A stretch of DNA of 64,000 bases from Phlyctochytrium arcticum (Eukaryota > Chytridiomycota > Chytridiomycetes > Chytridiales > Chytridiaceae): assembly GCA_025602905.1 (NCBI GenBank), contig JAHLKI010000003.1, forward strand, positions 1,550,001-1,614,000, read 5' to 3'. The notes under the pieces were generated by a model that saw only the letters and a program-made list of their open reading frames with translations, was not told the origin of the DNA and did not search any database. How positions within the stretch are numbered: the first letter of the stretch is position 1; every line of letters begins with the position of its first letter. A program made the position numbers and the translations under genes. Below are positions 1 to 12,473 of the stretch, piece by piece.

Positions 1-1159
1 TTTTGCAGAGGCTATCACGTTAGCTTTATCCATTGCCACATTTTTCGTTGGAATCATCAACTTCCGCAACTTTGGAAAGGGACTGAAAGAACAATGTAAG
101 TCTTTTTTTCGCACGGTTTTTCAGTCCGGGGATCAGCCGCTCACGATTTATGTTTCATTCGCCAGTAAATAAAGCCAAAGGACAGAGTTTAGAACTAGAC
201 AATATGCCAAACTCTGCGACCGCCAAGGACTCTACCCGTTGGACCCTTGATTAAACTCATTCTTATAGTCACCCACCACTTTTTGGGCACCTACTCGGTG
301 CCAGCTGCTTTGTCATATAGGTTGTTCTTATAATTATACATAGTTGTTCCTTCTCTACGGACCTTACGTGAGGTGCTGCCCCGCCACGCTCAACAATGCC
401 CCGCAGGCCCCCAAAGATCCTGTGCTATTTTTAAAGGGTCTTGTAATAAGCAACCAACGTTGTTCTACCTGTTATTAGTTTGCTCTATTCATTGACTTCA
501 GGCGTTGCAAAGGGGGACCATTTTTGGGTTGCCAGATTCCGTTTATTCCAGCCGTTTTATACCTTGCTACTAGCTGCTGCTTGCTTCCGACTATCATCAA
601 ACGTCCTGGAAATCGGTAGGGACATCAACGATTCTCCAAACGAGGCTTGCGGCAATTTTTTCGAGGAGATATCGCTACAAAAGGTGAGTGCTGAACTACT
701 TTGATTTGCTATACGCAAAGAATCTGGGCGGAGGGAATATATACTTCGAAAGTAAGGGTATGCGGCAGGACCTTGGATGAGACATTACATAACAACTACT
801 ATTGGGCTAGTCGGATGCACCAAACCAGGTCCCGCCGTTCTCGACCTATTTAGTTGTTGCCTGCACGACCAGCAATCTCGCCGAGTGTATATACGGCAAT
901 CTGGAAAAAGAGTTGTTTGTTTTTCGCAATCCCAAGGATTTACCTTTGTATACGGTGCTGAGCCCTTTTGGCCACGTTTGGCTTTGGACGAGCGCGACGC
1001 CATCTTGAAGCATTTCGCGGGCTAGCCGCATTCGAGCCCTGCGAAATATATATTGAGAAATCGGGGAACGGGGGAGGAAGTAACGGCGCCGGCATAGCGG
1101 TCTTGAACGAGGGAACGACGACGAGAAGAAGGACCCTGGGCCTTTTAGACAAAAGCTAA
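1..1159 (+). CDS. 3' part of an unidentified multi-exon membrane protein gene
   Basis: The window opens at a likely splice acceptor (ttttgcag) followed by an exon of about 95 nt coding a hydrophobic helix and a basic loop (ending NFRNFGKGLKEQ) before a gtaagt donor near 105. A second exon-like stretch near 503-684 encodes another hydrophobic segment (FQPFYTLLLAAACFRL) and ends at gtgagt. A third, near 830-1010, has an open frame with a hydrophobic start (VPPFSTYLVVACTTS). A basic Ser/Gly-rich segment ends at a TAA near 1157. Two or more membrane helices plus a polar tail suggest a polytopic membrane protein. I do not recognise the family, and the exon joins, including one intron near 400 nt, are uncertain. 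Confidence 0.3.
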
Positions 1160-1435
1160 ATACTTTTGTTCATTTCCATCTACAAAGGCTGTTGACGGAA
1201 GGAAACCTTGCAAGACACAACTCGACCGCTTCTCCTGTCATTCGCGGGTGGATATTTCATAATTCCTATCAAAGCAAGTGATTGTTTCGGGATTAGCAAG
1301 TTGGAGGGCCAGTACTCAGCGGTACAATTTACATCATCAATTGGATGCGAAAAACATTGGCAACTAAAACAATATTCAACATTAACTAGTACGAGGTTCG
1401 TGGTGGCAATTTCACTTGGACCGGTTAACTCCGCA

Positions 1436-4243
1436 ATGAAAGGATTGAAAAATCGCGTTGTGAGTTGCTCTTCTTTTGGGATATGCGCGTTATTGCAGTC
1501 TTGGGTTGATGTCAGGGCACATTGAGACTAAACCTATGCTCTTTTTCGTTCTTAGTTGTCCAGAAATAAAGCTCCTGAAACAAACGTCCCAATCAGCACT
1601 ACCAAATCTACTCCATCAAATAAAGTTGCAGCTGCACCGAATAGCAACCTAAAACTCGAGAAAGGGCAAGCATCTGGGTCGTCCTCGGCTCCTACTTCAC
1701 CCACAGCGGTCTCAGGTCCACCGAGTGCAAAGGACAGACTAAGCAAAGACCCCGTCACAGCAAAGACTGCCGCGTCTGTGGCAAAGAAAGACGAAACAAA
1801 AATGGACTCGGCACCTCTAATATCCATAGCCCATCCTGTAAGTCACGCGCTTTTGGATAAATTTCGTGTCAAAAGTCAATCTGACATGCATCGCGATGTT
1901 AGCCTGCCCAGGGGGGAAGTCACAAAATATTGGACAAGGAAATGCCAAAGAGTGGCCCACTAAACCGGTTAAAGAATACGCCAAAGGACACGGTGCCCAT
2001 AAGCAAAACCCCTCGTCGCCAGCGATCTTCTCGATTCCATGTGACGGAACGCGTCGAACTGGAGAAGCTTGTTGGATTCAAGGATGTCGCGGCAACGGAA
2101 CGCCAGGATCTGTTGATTAGAAAGATTCAGCAATGCAACGTCATTTTTGATTTCAATGATGCGTTTTCCGACTTGAAGGGAAAGGAAATCAAGCGGCAGA
2201 CACTGACTGAGCTAGTGGAGTACATTAGCAACAATAGAGGAGTCATTACTGAACCTATTTACCCCGAGGTTATACATATGGTAAGATGTTTGCGTACGGG
2301 ACCGTTCCGCAAACTTTTTTGCTCACATGCTCTTTACAGTTTTCTACCAACCTGTTCCGTACTATACCACCTCAGGTCAACCCAAGTGGAGACGCTTTTG
2401 ACCCGGAGGAAGATGAGCCAGTGCTCGAAATGGCATGGCCTCACCTTCAAATCGTCTATGAATTCTTTCTCCGATTTATTGAATCACCCGATTTCAATAC
2501 CAACATTGCCAAGAAATACATAGACCAGCACTTTATATTGCAGGTTTGGACGGAAACCTTCATTTCGTGTCTCAAATTTCCTCTGAAACAAACACCGTTA
2601 TGTAGCTCTTGGATCTCTTTGACAGTGAGGACCCTCGAGAGCGCGATTTCTTGAAGACTACCCTTCACCGCATTTACGGAAAATTCCTCAACCTCCGAGC
2701 CTTTATTCGGCGCTCGATCAACAACGTGTTTTTCCAATTCATCTATGAGCAAGAGCGACACAATGGCATTGCAGAACTTTTGGAAATTCTTGGAAGGTAA
2801 AGAAAATGACATTTGTCGCTTTCCTTCAGAGCGTATCAATTGACACTTTTACCTTTTTATTCAGTATCATTAACGGGTTCGCCCTTCCGCTGAAAGAGGA
2901 ACACAAAGTGTTTTTGACCCGGGTCTTGATTCCCTTGCACAAAGCAAAGTCATTGACATTGTACCACCCTCAACTGGCCTACTGCGTCGTACAATTTTTG
3001 GAGAAGGATCCCGCATTGACCGAAGAGGTAATGGCTCAACTACTTACTCGATACAAAAGTTGGGCTGACTGACCTGTTGATTTTTCTCTCCAAACAGGTG
3101 GTTTGTGGGCTTTTGCGATATTGGCCTAAAGTGAATAGTCCCAAGGAGGTCATGTTCCTAAACGAGATTGAAGAGATCCTGGACGTAATTGAGCCCCAAG
3201 AATTTGTCAAAGTCCAAGTCCCGCTCTTCCAACAAATCTCTCGTTGTGTATCAAGTCCGCATTTCCAGGTCCGTCAAAGTCTCTTACCCATCATATCTTA
3301 ACATCCGCTGATTTTTTTTTTTCGTTTTTGACAGGTCGCAGAGCGAGCACTCTACTACTGGAACAACGACTACATTATTAATCTCATTGGGGATAATGCG
3401 AGTGTGATTCTGCCCATTATGTTTTCATCCTTGTACCGAAATTCCAAAACGCATTGGAACCGGTAAGGCTATGAATCTGCTCATCTTTGTTGGATTTCAT
3501 TTGGGCTCAATACGGCGATTTGTTTTAGGACTATACACGGCCTAGTTTACAACGCCCTCAAACTCTTTATGGAAATCAGCCCAAAGTTGTTTGACGAGTG
3601 TACAAACAAGTACAAGCAAAACCGTCAGATGTAAGTTTAGTCGCTCCCCGATACCAACTTTCCCCCATTTACTCACCCTGTATTATCACACAGGGAACGC
3701 AAGAAACTCAAAGACCGCGAAGAGACATGGACCAAACTCGAACAACTCGCTGCGCAAAACGCCGGGAAATTACCCGGTGGTGGGAATGTGACGTTGAGGG
3801 TGGGCGGTGGGGCTAGTGTACCTGTTGCCAATGTCCTGATTCCTGCTGCGAGTAAGTGTCCTCTATTCAACTTGGTTTATGGAGGTATTTTTGGTTGACA
3901 TTTAATTTCTAATTTTAGCGACCTTTACGTCTGATCCAATGGAGGAAACCCCCGTCAAGGCCGAACCAGTTGAAGATGATGCGCTCAATAAGGAACTGGT
4001 ATGTACAAAAATCCTTCTCCATTTGTGTGAATAATAACTCATCAATATTTCTTTTACTCCAACCAGCAACAATTCGAAGAACGACCCACCCCGCAGCGGT
4101 TCCGCCGTAAATCCGTGTTACCAGTCGACGAAACCGTCCTGTCTGAACTCTCGCGGCACAAGTCTTTGGAAGAACTCACGACACAAAAAGCTGCTGCAAG
4201 TGGTACGACGCCAACATCGAAAACGGCTGTTTCCCCGTCGTGA
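1436..4243 (+). CDS. PP2A regulatory subunit B56 (B')
   Basis: This encodes the B56-family regulatory subunit of protein phosphatase 2A, which binds the scaffold/catalytic core and selects substrates; the fungal orthologues are Rts1 and Par1. The start is a 24-nt exon at 1436-1459 (MKGLKNRV) spliced at gtgagt to 1556, where a low-complexity Ser/Thr/Lys-rich N-terminus follows. The conserved HEAT-like core begins near 2060 ([20 protein letters not shown]) and includes [51 protein letters not shown] and [11 protein letters not shown]. About a dozen exons are separated by 50-100 nt GT-AG introns and all are phase-consistent, giving roughly 680 residues. The tail is a charged, Pro/Thr-rich segment ending at TGA 4241-4243. 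The gene converges on CCT4. Family identification is secure; individual splice sites were read by eye. Confidence 0.95.
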
Positions 4244-4593
4244 AGGGGCGCAAACGGACCTTGAAGAAAAAAAGTTATATATTACTGAAGACTTTTTTTG
4301 TTGATTCGGGATGGGGAGTTTGGTTAGAGAGAATTTTAGTCGGATGATTCGTATTGTGGATTGACACCGGACCTCGAAATAGTAGACATTATTTTGTCTG
4401 TTAAATCATAACACGCACATTCCAACGGAATTTTTCTTTCTTGTTTGGACACGATCCTGGACTTTAACTCTGTCACCTTCTGTTTTAACTTTCCCGTTCT
4501 TTCCATATTAAAAAAAAGAAACGATACATGGTGGGAGGATGCCTACCAAATATATTTACAAATCATATTACTTTTTTTTTTACAAAACACACA
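4244..4593. other. Convergent 3' spacer
   Basis: This is about 350 bp of AT-rich sequence between the B56 stop and the CCT4 stop, with T runs near 4285 and 4569-4581. It probably holds both 3' UTRs and polyadenylation sites. No coding signal is apparent. Confidence 0.6.
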
Positions 4594-6677
4594 CTATCTG
4601 ACAGCAACACTGAGCGAGGAAGAAAACATGTAATTAGATGATGATTGATAACATTTGTTTAAGATAGGAAAACTCACATGTCGTCAATCTTCATAATCAT
4701 TTTGACCGTCTCGGCAGCGAGCTGGATCGCACTGGTCGAGACAAGAAGAGGCTGCACGACATTCTCCTCCAGGATGTTTGAAATAATGCCCTAAGGTTGA
4801 AACTTTAGTGACTGGCTTGGAACAAATGATACGTAGGAACAAAGGACTATACCTTTCGAACATTGATTCCAGCAGTAATCTCGCCCAACGCATGCCTGTT
4901 ACGCAATTCGGTGACAATAGCGATGGGGTTCAATCCAGCATTCTCGGCCAATGTCGTTGGGATGACTTCCAATGCTTCGGCGAAAGCCTGGAAACAGTAT
5001 GCTTCCATGCCTTTGAGTGTCCGGGCGTGTTCCATCAAGCGACGAGATACTTCAATTTCCGGAGCACCGCCACCGGCAATCAGCGCACGCTTCTTGACGA
5101 GACAACGGATGACGCAGAGGGCATCGTGAATGGATCGCTCAGCCTCTTCGAGGACCAGAGGGTTGGAGCCGTGGATGAGGATAGAGACGGTTTTGCCGGC
5201 GTTCTTAACACCAGTTACTTTGACCACCTTGGCACCGGCTGATTCAACCTCCTCAATAAGATCAGCGTATCCGAGCTTGTCCTCGGTGAACGAATCAACA
5301 TCAGCGATTGGCTTGCAGCCGGTAGACTTTGAGCGAAACGTGATGAGCTAAACTGTGGCAGACTTTCATCAGTAACTATAACCCTTACCTTGCAGATAAA
5401 CTCAATCTCATCACGCTCAACCTCCTTGATGGCCAAAATCTTCAACTTTGCGAGGAAGTGTAAAGAAAGCTCGTTGACGGCATCACGGAGAATAGACTTT
5501 TGGATCAAGAGGACATTGCAGCCAGACTTCTTAATCTTTTTGCAAATGTTGAGCAAGTATTGACGTTCCTCCTTCAAGATTTTGTCCATTTGACGGTAGT
5601 CGTTGATGATAACTTGGTTCTCCATGTCGGGCTTTGGGGGGGAGAGCTGGAATTGGATAAGACCAATCTTGGCCTTTTCCATGCGTGTTGGGCCACCGGC
5701 AGCCTTGATGACATTTTGGTTCAACACCAAACCGTCAATCAGCTCGGTATCATCAATAGTTCCACCCAGCTTTTTTACAAGACGAATGTCCTTGAGGTCT
5801 ACGTTGTCGGTGATGGCTGGGTCAATGACACGGATGACACTGTCTACGGCGATGGGGGAAAGCAAGCTCGAGTATTGTGAGACAATCTAAGATTTTTTGG
5901 GGTAATAAGTATCACCATAAGTTGCCTGAAATGAGAAACTCCAAAATACCTTGGAGTTGAGGGATGTAGAGGCACTCTTCAAAAGGGATTCACGGTCGTT
6001 CAGGTCAAGAGGTATGGACATTTCCTCGAGGAATTCTGTGGCCTTTCCGGCGGCGTGCTGGAATGATTCGGCAATAACCGTGGGGTGGATACCTGATTAT
6101 GATATTGGTTAGTGGCTACACATATGGCGGAAAACAATTGCGTCCGTACCCTTCTCGAGCAGCTTTTCTGCTGCACCCAAAAGACTTCCTGCAAGAACGA
6201 CGACAGACGTTGTACCGTCTCCAGCCTCAACATCTTGGGCGGCAGACAAATCTACCAACTAATCATAACTTTAGTGTTCATGTCGCTGGGTGGGTTCCAG
6301 TAAGCAATTTGCTTACCATCTTGGCGGCGGGGTGCATGACAGACATTTGCTTCATGATGGTGGCACCATCGTTTGTGATAATGACACTCTCTCCAGCTCT
6401 TCCGGTTTGGATCTTTGCAGAATCATTAGGATCTTATTGAATTTGCAGCGGATCTGCTTCAACGACGTTACCATCTTGTCCATGCCCTTGGGACCCAGAC
6501 TTGTTCGGACGGCATTGGCAACAGCTAGGAGTTACAGAGGTGAGCACACCTACACGCAATCTGGGGGGTGCAACGAGATCAAGGCGCACCTTTGCCAGCA
6601 ATAATGTTGCTAGAGCGGACTTCGGCAGGCTTCTCCTTGTCCTGGAACTGCTTTGGGGTGTGCTTTGAGATGGCCAT
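4594..6677 (-). CDS. CCT4: T-complex protein 1 subunit delta (CCT4)
   Basis: This encodes the delta subunit of the cytosolic CCT/TRiC chaperonin, which folds actin, tubulin and other proteins in an ATP-dependent double ring. The start at 6677 gives [17 protein letters not shown]. Strongly conserved stretches include [37 protein letters not shown] and the apical segment [12 protein letters not shown], which identify delta among the paralogues. The gene has several short introns. The last exon is only 16 nt (4594-4609): splicing GACGACAT to tgttgctgtcagatag gives the ending KIDDIVAVR, matching the family's KIDDIV-x-x-R end, while reading through gives a premature stop. The stop is TAG. The gene converges with B56 and diverges from the HOOK gene over about 900 bp. 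Confidence 0.95.
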
Positions 6678-7595
6678 TGCGTGCAGAGATTGTAGTGGTT
6701 CAAGGTGTGATCTGGGGTTTGTCGGGTTGGAAGGGGTAATTGGCAACGCGAAACGGGCAACCTTCGGACACCAAAGCAGCCAGCCAAAAAGCTGCGCAGT
6801 GCTGTGCCACTCTCCTCTAATAAACGCGTCCGTGGCCAGGCTGGCCTTCTCCCAAGATCTTGGCCGGGAGCTGATCCTGAAGCAGGGCACTAGCGTCGGG
6901 ATTATGTCGGGGGGATGTAGGGAGGGTGTGATATAGGGATTAGCAGAGATGTACCAGAAGGGGATGCAGCAGATGCAATGCGGTACATTGCATGCGACGG
7001 CGCAGAAGGACAGGCTGTAGACCCATAACATGTCTCCAGAAACCGCCAGCTCTTGCCGAGGGAGAAATTCCCGTCTTTTCTTGGCCAGAGCATTCATCGG
7101 TCTTATAAAATGGAGACATCTCCATGCTCTCGTGCGTAATGCAGAGTCTGGACCAGCTGAGACGCTGAGACCAATGAAATGCTCAAGAGAGATGAAGGCT
7201 CCGATAGGCCGGGCATGGACGTTTTCGTTTGAAACCATTACTATATACTGAGAGTAGTATGGAGAGCATGCCTCAAATTCCGTCTGACGGTCAAGCCCAA
7301 ATATCCCATCTTCATCAGAGATCATCAGACAGTGGCCGTGGGAATTGGGTTACCTGGGTTTGCCATAGTATTGAGCAGCCACATTACCTCTGCTGGATCT
7401 ATCAGGAATCCCCTGTTGTTATCCCCAAAAATGACATGTCAAATTTGAACGGAACGAGGAATGTGTTGACGTTTCGCGGTGGCACAGTCAGCGGCAATAG
7501 GCATCACGCTTGAACCGCAAAATTGGCCAGCGGCGGAAATTTTGGAGCAAGGAAAATAGCAACGAATTAGAGAGCGCATATAACAACTTTGAGCC
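6678..7595. promoter_or_regulatory. CCT4/HOOK divergent intergenic region
   Basis: This 918-bp spacer separates two divergently transcribed genes and should carry both promoters. A long open frame runs upstream of and in frame with the CCT4 start (to about 7325 on the minus strand), but its residue pattern looks non-coding. I see no other gene. Confidence 0.5.
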
Positions 7596-10397
7596 ATGGA
7601 GGAGGCCATCTTGCAATGGTTCAGTGTGCTCGGGGCAGAGCCTGCCGGGATCGGTCGGATATCTGACCTCGCCGACGGCATTATCTTGGCCAGAGTGCTT
7701 GCGAGTGCGTAAGTGTCTAACCTTTGCGCAAGAGTTTCCTGAGTGAAAAGATACTAAAAAGAGTCCTCTAGGGATCCACAATGGTTCCGCTTTCAAGTCA
7801 AGAGCGATGCAGACGACGATAACTGGGTTGTTCGCTTTAATCGGTGGAAAAAGCTGCACAAGCTCCTGTTTGGCTATTATGAACAAGTGCTGCGCTTATC
7901 TACGACCCACTTTGAGACTTGCAATATTACCGCTATTGCTAAGGACAGGAATGAAGATGAGATCCTGAAATTTGCGAGACTGGTCGTCGCCCTCACGGTC
8001 CAATGTGAAAACAACAAAAAGTTTATTACAAAAATGCAGTCATTGGATAGTGACCATCAGCATCATCTCATGATGATAATAGAAGAGGTACGGAACTCTT
8101 TCAAGACAATTTGGGTTATGTGGACTGATCCCCGTGTCTTGCGTATAGGTCATGAAGTTGACGGCGGTATCAGCCTCACCGTCAACTGACATCAGGTGCG
8201 TTTTGTACATGAGTGACCTCTGCTTTGACACATCTGATTCGTCCAATGCAGTGCCAACCACTCTGATGGCGGACCATTTTCATTTCACAGGCAGTCGGCC
8301 ACTGAGCCGACCTCTAACGACATTGGGTACCGGCGCGTGTCGACGAGGGAAACGCACGTACGTTCTTTGTTTATCCTGAATGATACGCCACCAACTGACA
8401 TACTCCTCACACTAGGGACAGATAATAGCCCAAAACGCAATGTTGAAGGATAGAGTTAAAGAGCTGGAACTGCAGCTGGCTCATATGCCCGAAGCCGGGC
8501 AAGGAGATTCCATGTGGCGCGCAGAAACAGACACCCTGCGCCAGGAAATGTACGTATATGCACCTACTGAACCTTTTACGTGTATCTAATGATCGGGTCT
8601 TCTTTAGAGCAACACACGAAGCGGCGCGTGTGGATCTTGAGCAGAGCATAGCAAAACATGAGGCAGATTCCGCCTTACTGAATCGGAAGGTGGGTAACCA
8701 ATCCTGCTCAACAAGAATGCATTTCCAATACTTTCATCAATAGATACAATATGCAGAAGAGCAGACGCGCGAACTTGAAACTTTGCGAGATTCGGTGCAG
8801 GAGGTTAGCGCCATGGCCGACAAGCTCCAAAAGGCAGAGGCACTGGTCGACAAATACCGACGGCGGTTTGAGGAAACTAAAGATTTGCGAAAGTTACTTG
8901 CGGTATGGTTTCCCTGAGCAAACTCCTATTTCCTTGGACGTGAAGTGCTAAACTCTGTACTTCTAGGCTTCAGAGTCCAATGTGGTAAAACTGGTAGAGC
9001 GAAATGAGACACTCGAGAAGGATGCCTCAAAAGTACCCGCCCTATTACAAACTATTGAAAAGCTAAAGGAATCTCTGGACGGCTCTCGCCATGCATCCGA
9101 GTCCTTACGCTCCGAGCTGGAGAACATGTCGGCCCAACTGGCCGAAACGCGCTCGTTTTCGGATCAGCAAATGTCGGAGCGCGTCCGCGATCAGGATCAT
9201 ATCCATATGCTGGAAGAGAAACTTGCGGATCTGGAGATGCTGAGTATGTGCCAATGGTTATTAACTGCAGCTATGTTGAAAATTTATTTTATGTGTGTTG
9301 TAGAAGGGGAGCTTCACTCGAAGCGCAACTTTGAAGACCTTCCAAATCTGGCTGAAGCCAAAATTCCCACGGTTTGTGCTTTTGTGTACGTACTTGGGTC
9401 CTATGCAAACTACTTATATCCTGTATATGCAGATCCACCCCAAAACACCGAAATCCCCCATCCCAGACGACGCCACCTCTCCCCGTGACAAGTAAGTCCT
9501 CCTGAACACAAAAAAACGTTACTCCCACAACTCATAGACTATCTTTTAGTGCCTCTTCAAGACGGGACTCACTCGCCTCAGACGCTCACGTCCAAGCCCA
9601 GCGCCTCGCCGAACAACTCCGCGCATCCATGGGCGAAGTCAACCGCATCGCTAGCGAACGGGAACGCCTCTCCCTCGAATTACTCGATGCAAAAGGGGAA
9701 ATACTGCAACGGGACCGAACAATTACGTGCGCACATCCCCCTTTTTTTTCCTTTGTGGTTTGACATGGCTGATTTATGATCATACAGCGAGTTACGCGGC
9801 AACCTGGCCGCCATGGAATGTCAGAGCCAGACTTCTGACGAGATGATGCAGAAGATGGGATACATCACCAAACAGATTGTAGAGTCGCAACAAAAGAATG
9901 AAGAGTTGCACTCAGCACTCAAACAAGCCAAAAACGTAAGTTCTATCCTTCTGTCAAACGTCCAAATTGAACCTAATCCCTGGACTTTCCCCCAGCGAAT
10001 CGCTGTTCTGGACCGACAGTGTAAAGAAAATGCAGCCATGTCATCGATGGTAAGTATTTTGCGTTCTTTAAACGGTCACTCTTTTTGACTCACAACACTC
10101 GATTTTTTTCAGGGCGATTTGACGAGTCCAACCTATACATCCATGCAAACGCTCCTGGTGGATAAAGACAATGACATTCAGCGGTTAGCCAAAGAAATCA
10201 CCGAGACGCGTAAAGCCGCCAAACGGGAACAAATCCTGATTGCATCGGCCTGGGCAGCCGGTCTTCGATCCCCTTCCCATCACCATCAACAACAACCACA
10301 ACCGTCCGAACCCGTCCGTAACCCAAAAAGTTGGCTACTCCGGGAACGTCGGAACCTGCTTATGGGCCATAATGTCGAAAAGGGCCTGCATCGATAA
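7596..10397 (+). CDS. HOOK-family dynein/endosome adaptor
   Basis: HOOK proteins link endosomes to dynein and microtubules; the fungal orthologues are HookA and Hok1. The ATG at 7596 gives MEEAILQWFSVLGAEPAG. The globular N-terminal HOOK (calponin-homology-like) domain covers about the first 150 residues, with LADGIILARVLASADPQWF, NRWKKLHKLLFGYYEQVL and VALTVQCENNKKFITKMQSL in the expected order. From about 8430 onward the product is a long heptad-rich coiled coil (for example ERNETLEKDASKVPALLQTI). The tail is His/Gln-rich and then basic (NPKSWLLRERRNLL), ending at 10397. At least nine short introns interrupt it. The gene converges with LSM14, with 137 bp between stops. Confidence 0.88.
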
Positions 10398-10534
10398 GGA
10401 CTTCACAAGCAGTCTATATATGCACATTCATGTACACCACCCACTTTATACAAATTCCATGTTTTACCCCCCACCTCCCTGTCACAGCAATATTCTTATA
10501 TAAGGCCTTAAAAAATAGAACATTTGTAGATTCA

Positions 10535-12314
10535 TTACTGCTGTTGCTGGCCCTGCTGGGCTTCTCGAGGAGCAGAATCCCGTCGGTTGGGTGTCCCCCG
10601 GTTGTCTCCATTGTGGTTACTGTTTCGGCGAGGAGGAGGAGGTCCACCTTGTCCACCGTGTCCTCCTTCCATTCCGCCTCGGTGACCACCATCCATACCA
10701 CCTCGAGATCTGCCGCCGCCGCCGCCCCGCCTGTACCCGCGGTATCCACCACGACGGTATCCCCGGTTTCCTGCACCAGTTTGGCCAAAGGTTTCCATGT
10801 TGAGGCGTCGTTCTTCGAAATGCCGGGCACGTCTATTCCTATATCAGTATCATGAGTTTATGAAAAGCAACCTTACGCAAATCCGAGCTTACCGATTCTG
10901 CCCATCGTTCCGGTCTTTACTTTCACACGAGATATTGTCAAAGAAGGAGGACTTTTGGTAAAACTCCTCATCCTGTGAAGACTCATCCTCATCACGCGCT
11001 TCAGGGTTCGTAGTAGGAGCAGCTTCCGTAGCCACTTCCGATTTATTGAATTTGGCAAGAGCACCCTCAAAATCAAAGTCTGAATCGGGTACAGGGATCT
11101 TGCCGCCGCCCTGATGATGGTGTGGGTGAGGGCCTGGACGACCCATACCTCTGCTGCGGGCATACTGGCCACGGGGAGGACGGAATGGGCCTTGCTGATG
11201 ACCGCGCCCTCGCGACATGCCATCATTCCGACCGGGGTGATGGTCAAAGTTTCCGTGATTCGGACCTTGGTAGTCTGGACCTACTGAGGGATTCATCGCG
11301 TTGGGGTGTTGGTTGTTGTTGTAGTTGTTGTTATTGTTATAATGCTGAGGCCGTCCTTGGTGACCGTTGGATTGCCAATTGCGGTTATCATGGCGGTCAC
11401 CTTGGCGGTTATCCTGGCGGTATTCAGAGCGGCCGTCAATGCGGTTATCAAGCTGTTTGGCGGCCTTTGGGCTCTCGGGACGCTTAGCGCTGACTGTAGT
11501 ATCCTGCACATTGAGCGTGGCAAAATCAACTGCCAATTCTTCCTCTGGCTCTTGCTGGGACTTTCGGACTGGAGATGCCGGTTTTCCTTTCTGCTCGACC
11601 TAGTAACGCGCAAATTTAATTCCCATCACTCGCTTCACGATATAATCTGAAGCAACTTACGGCTGGTTTCTGAGGAGCCATCTGCTGTTGACGGTAACCA
11701 CCATTGTCTCCGCCCTTGGGAGGTAAATGTGACGGGGGTTGCTGCTGGCCATAGTTATATCCATTGTTGTATCCTTGATCGGGTCGCTGATTATACTCGG
11801 GGCCAGCTACATTACGTCCTGCTGCGGCGGGTGGAAATCCGCGATAATCACCGTAATTGCGCGAAGCATCAGCAGTAGGGGGCCGGGCCTTTTGCTATAG
11901 CATACTTTTAGCACACGACACATGCCATCGAACAACATCTCGGGTCAAAATACACACGCACCGATACAATTGCGGGATCATTAAGCGTTCTCGCCGGCGG
12001 CGCAGGTTCCTCGGCAGGTGCGTTCATGACATGCAAATCTTTGACGTCGGCTCCACGAAACACAACATAGGGATAAATCTCATCACTACCGGGTAGCTCC
12101 TCTGCCGGATCCCCGAGTCGTCCCTCAGTTCCAAACGATCGCACTGTCAAAATGTTGTGGTTAGGGAAATTGCTCGCTGTTAAAGGAGGAATGCAAAGAC
12201 AATACCATTTTCGAGAGCGACAGTCGATTCTTGCTGGTTGATATCGGTCAGAATCCCGACGTAGCGGACCTCTGACTTTGAAATGAGACTGATTTCCGAG
12301 CCCAAGTAAGGCAT
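10535..12314 (-). CDS. LSM14/Scd6-family RNA-binding protein
   Basis: Members of this family (RAP55, Scd6, Sum2) repress translation and promote decapping in P-bodies. The start at 12314 gives the LSM14-type Sm domain ([20 protein letters not shown], then [18 protein letters not shown] and [16 protein letters not shown]). A long Asn/Gln/His/Gly-rich region follows, then an FDF motif ([15 protein letters not shown]), an FFD box ([14 protein letters not shown]), a TFG box ([20 protein letters not shown]) and a C-terminal RGG region ending in a Gln run. The order Sm-FDF-FFD-TFG-RGG is diagnostic. Only 160 bp separate its start from the FAM92-like start, so the two genes probably share a bidirectional promoter. 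Confidence 0.93.
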
Positions 12315-12473
12315 CTTTTGCGGTGCTCTTCGACGAAGGGGCAGCTTTGGAACCTTTGGCCCCAAACCCAAACGGACTCTCCCTGACTTCCCCAGTCACG
12401 TGGCGGCCTTACGCAAGCAGCGCGCTTTCAGAATCCGCTCGGATTTGACATTGCCCAACAAACGACACTTATC

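Noticed and set aside
6678..7325. Long open frame upstream of and in frame with the CCT4 start
   Set aside because: The residue pattern is rich in Cys, Trp and Pro without domain features. The conserved CCT4 N-terminus begins at 6677, so this is promoter or 5' UTR sequence.
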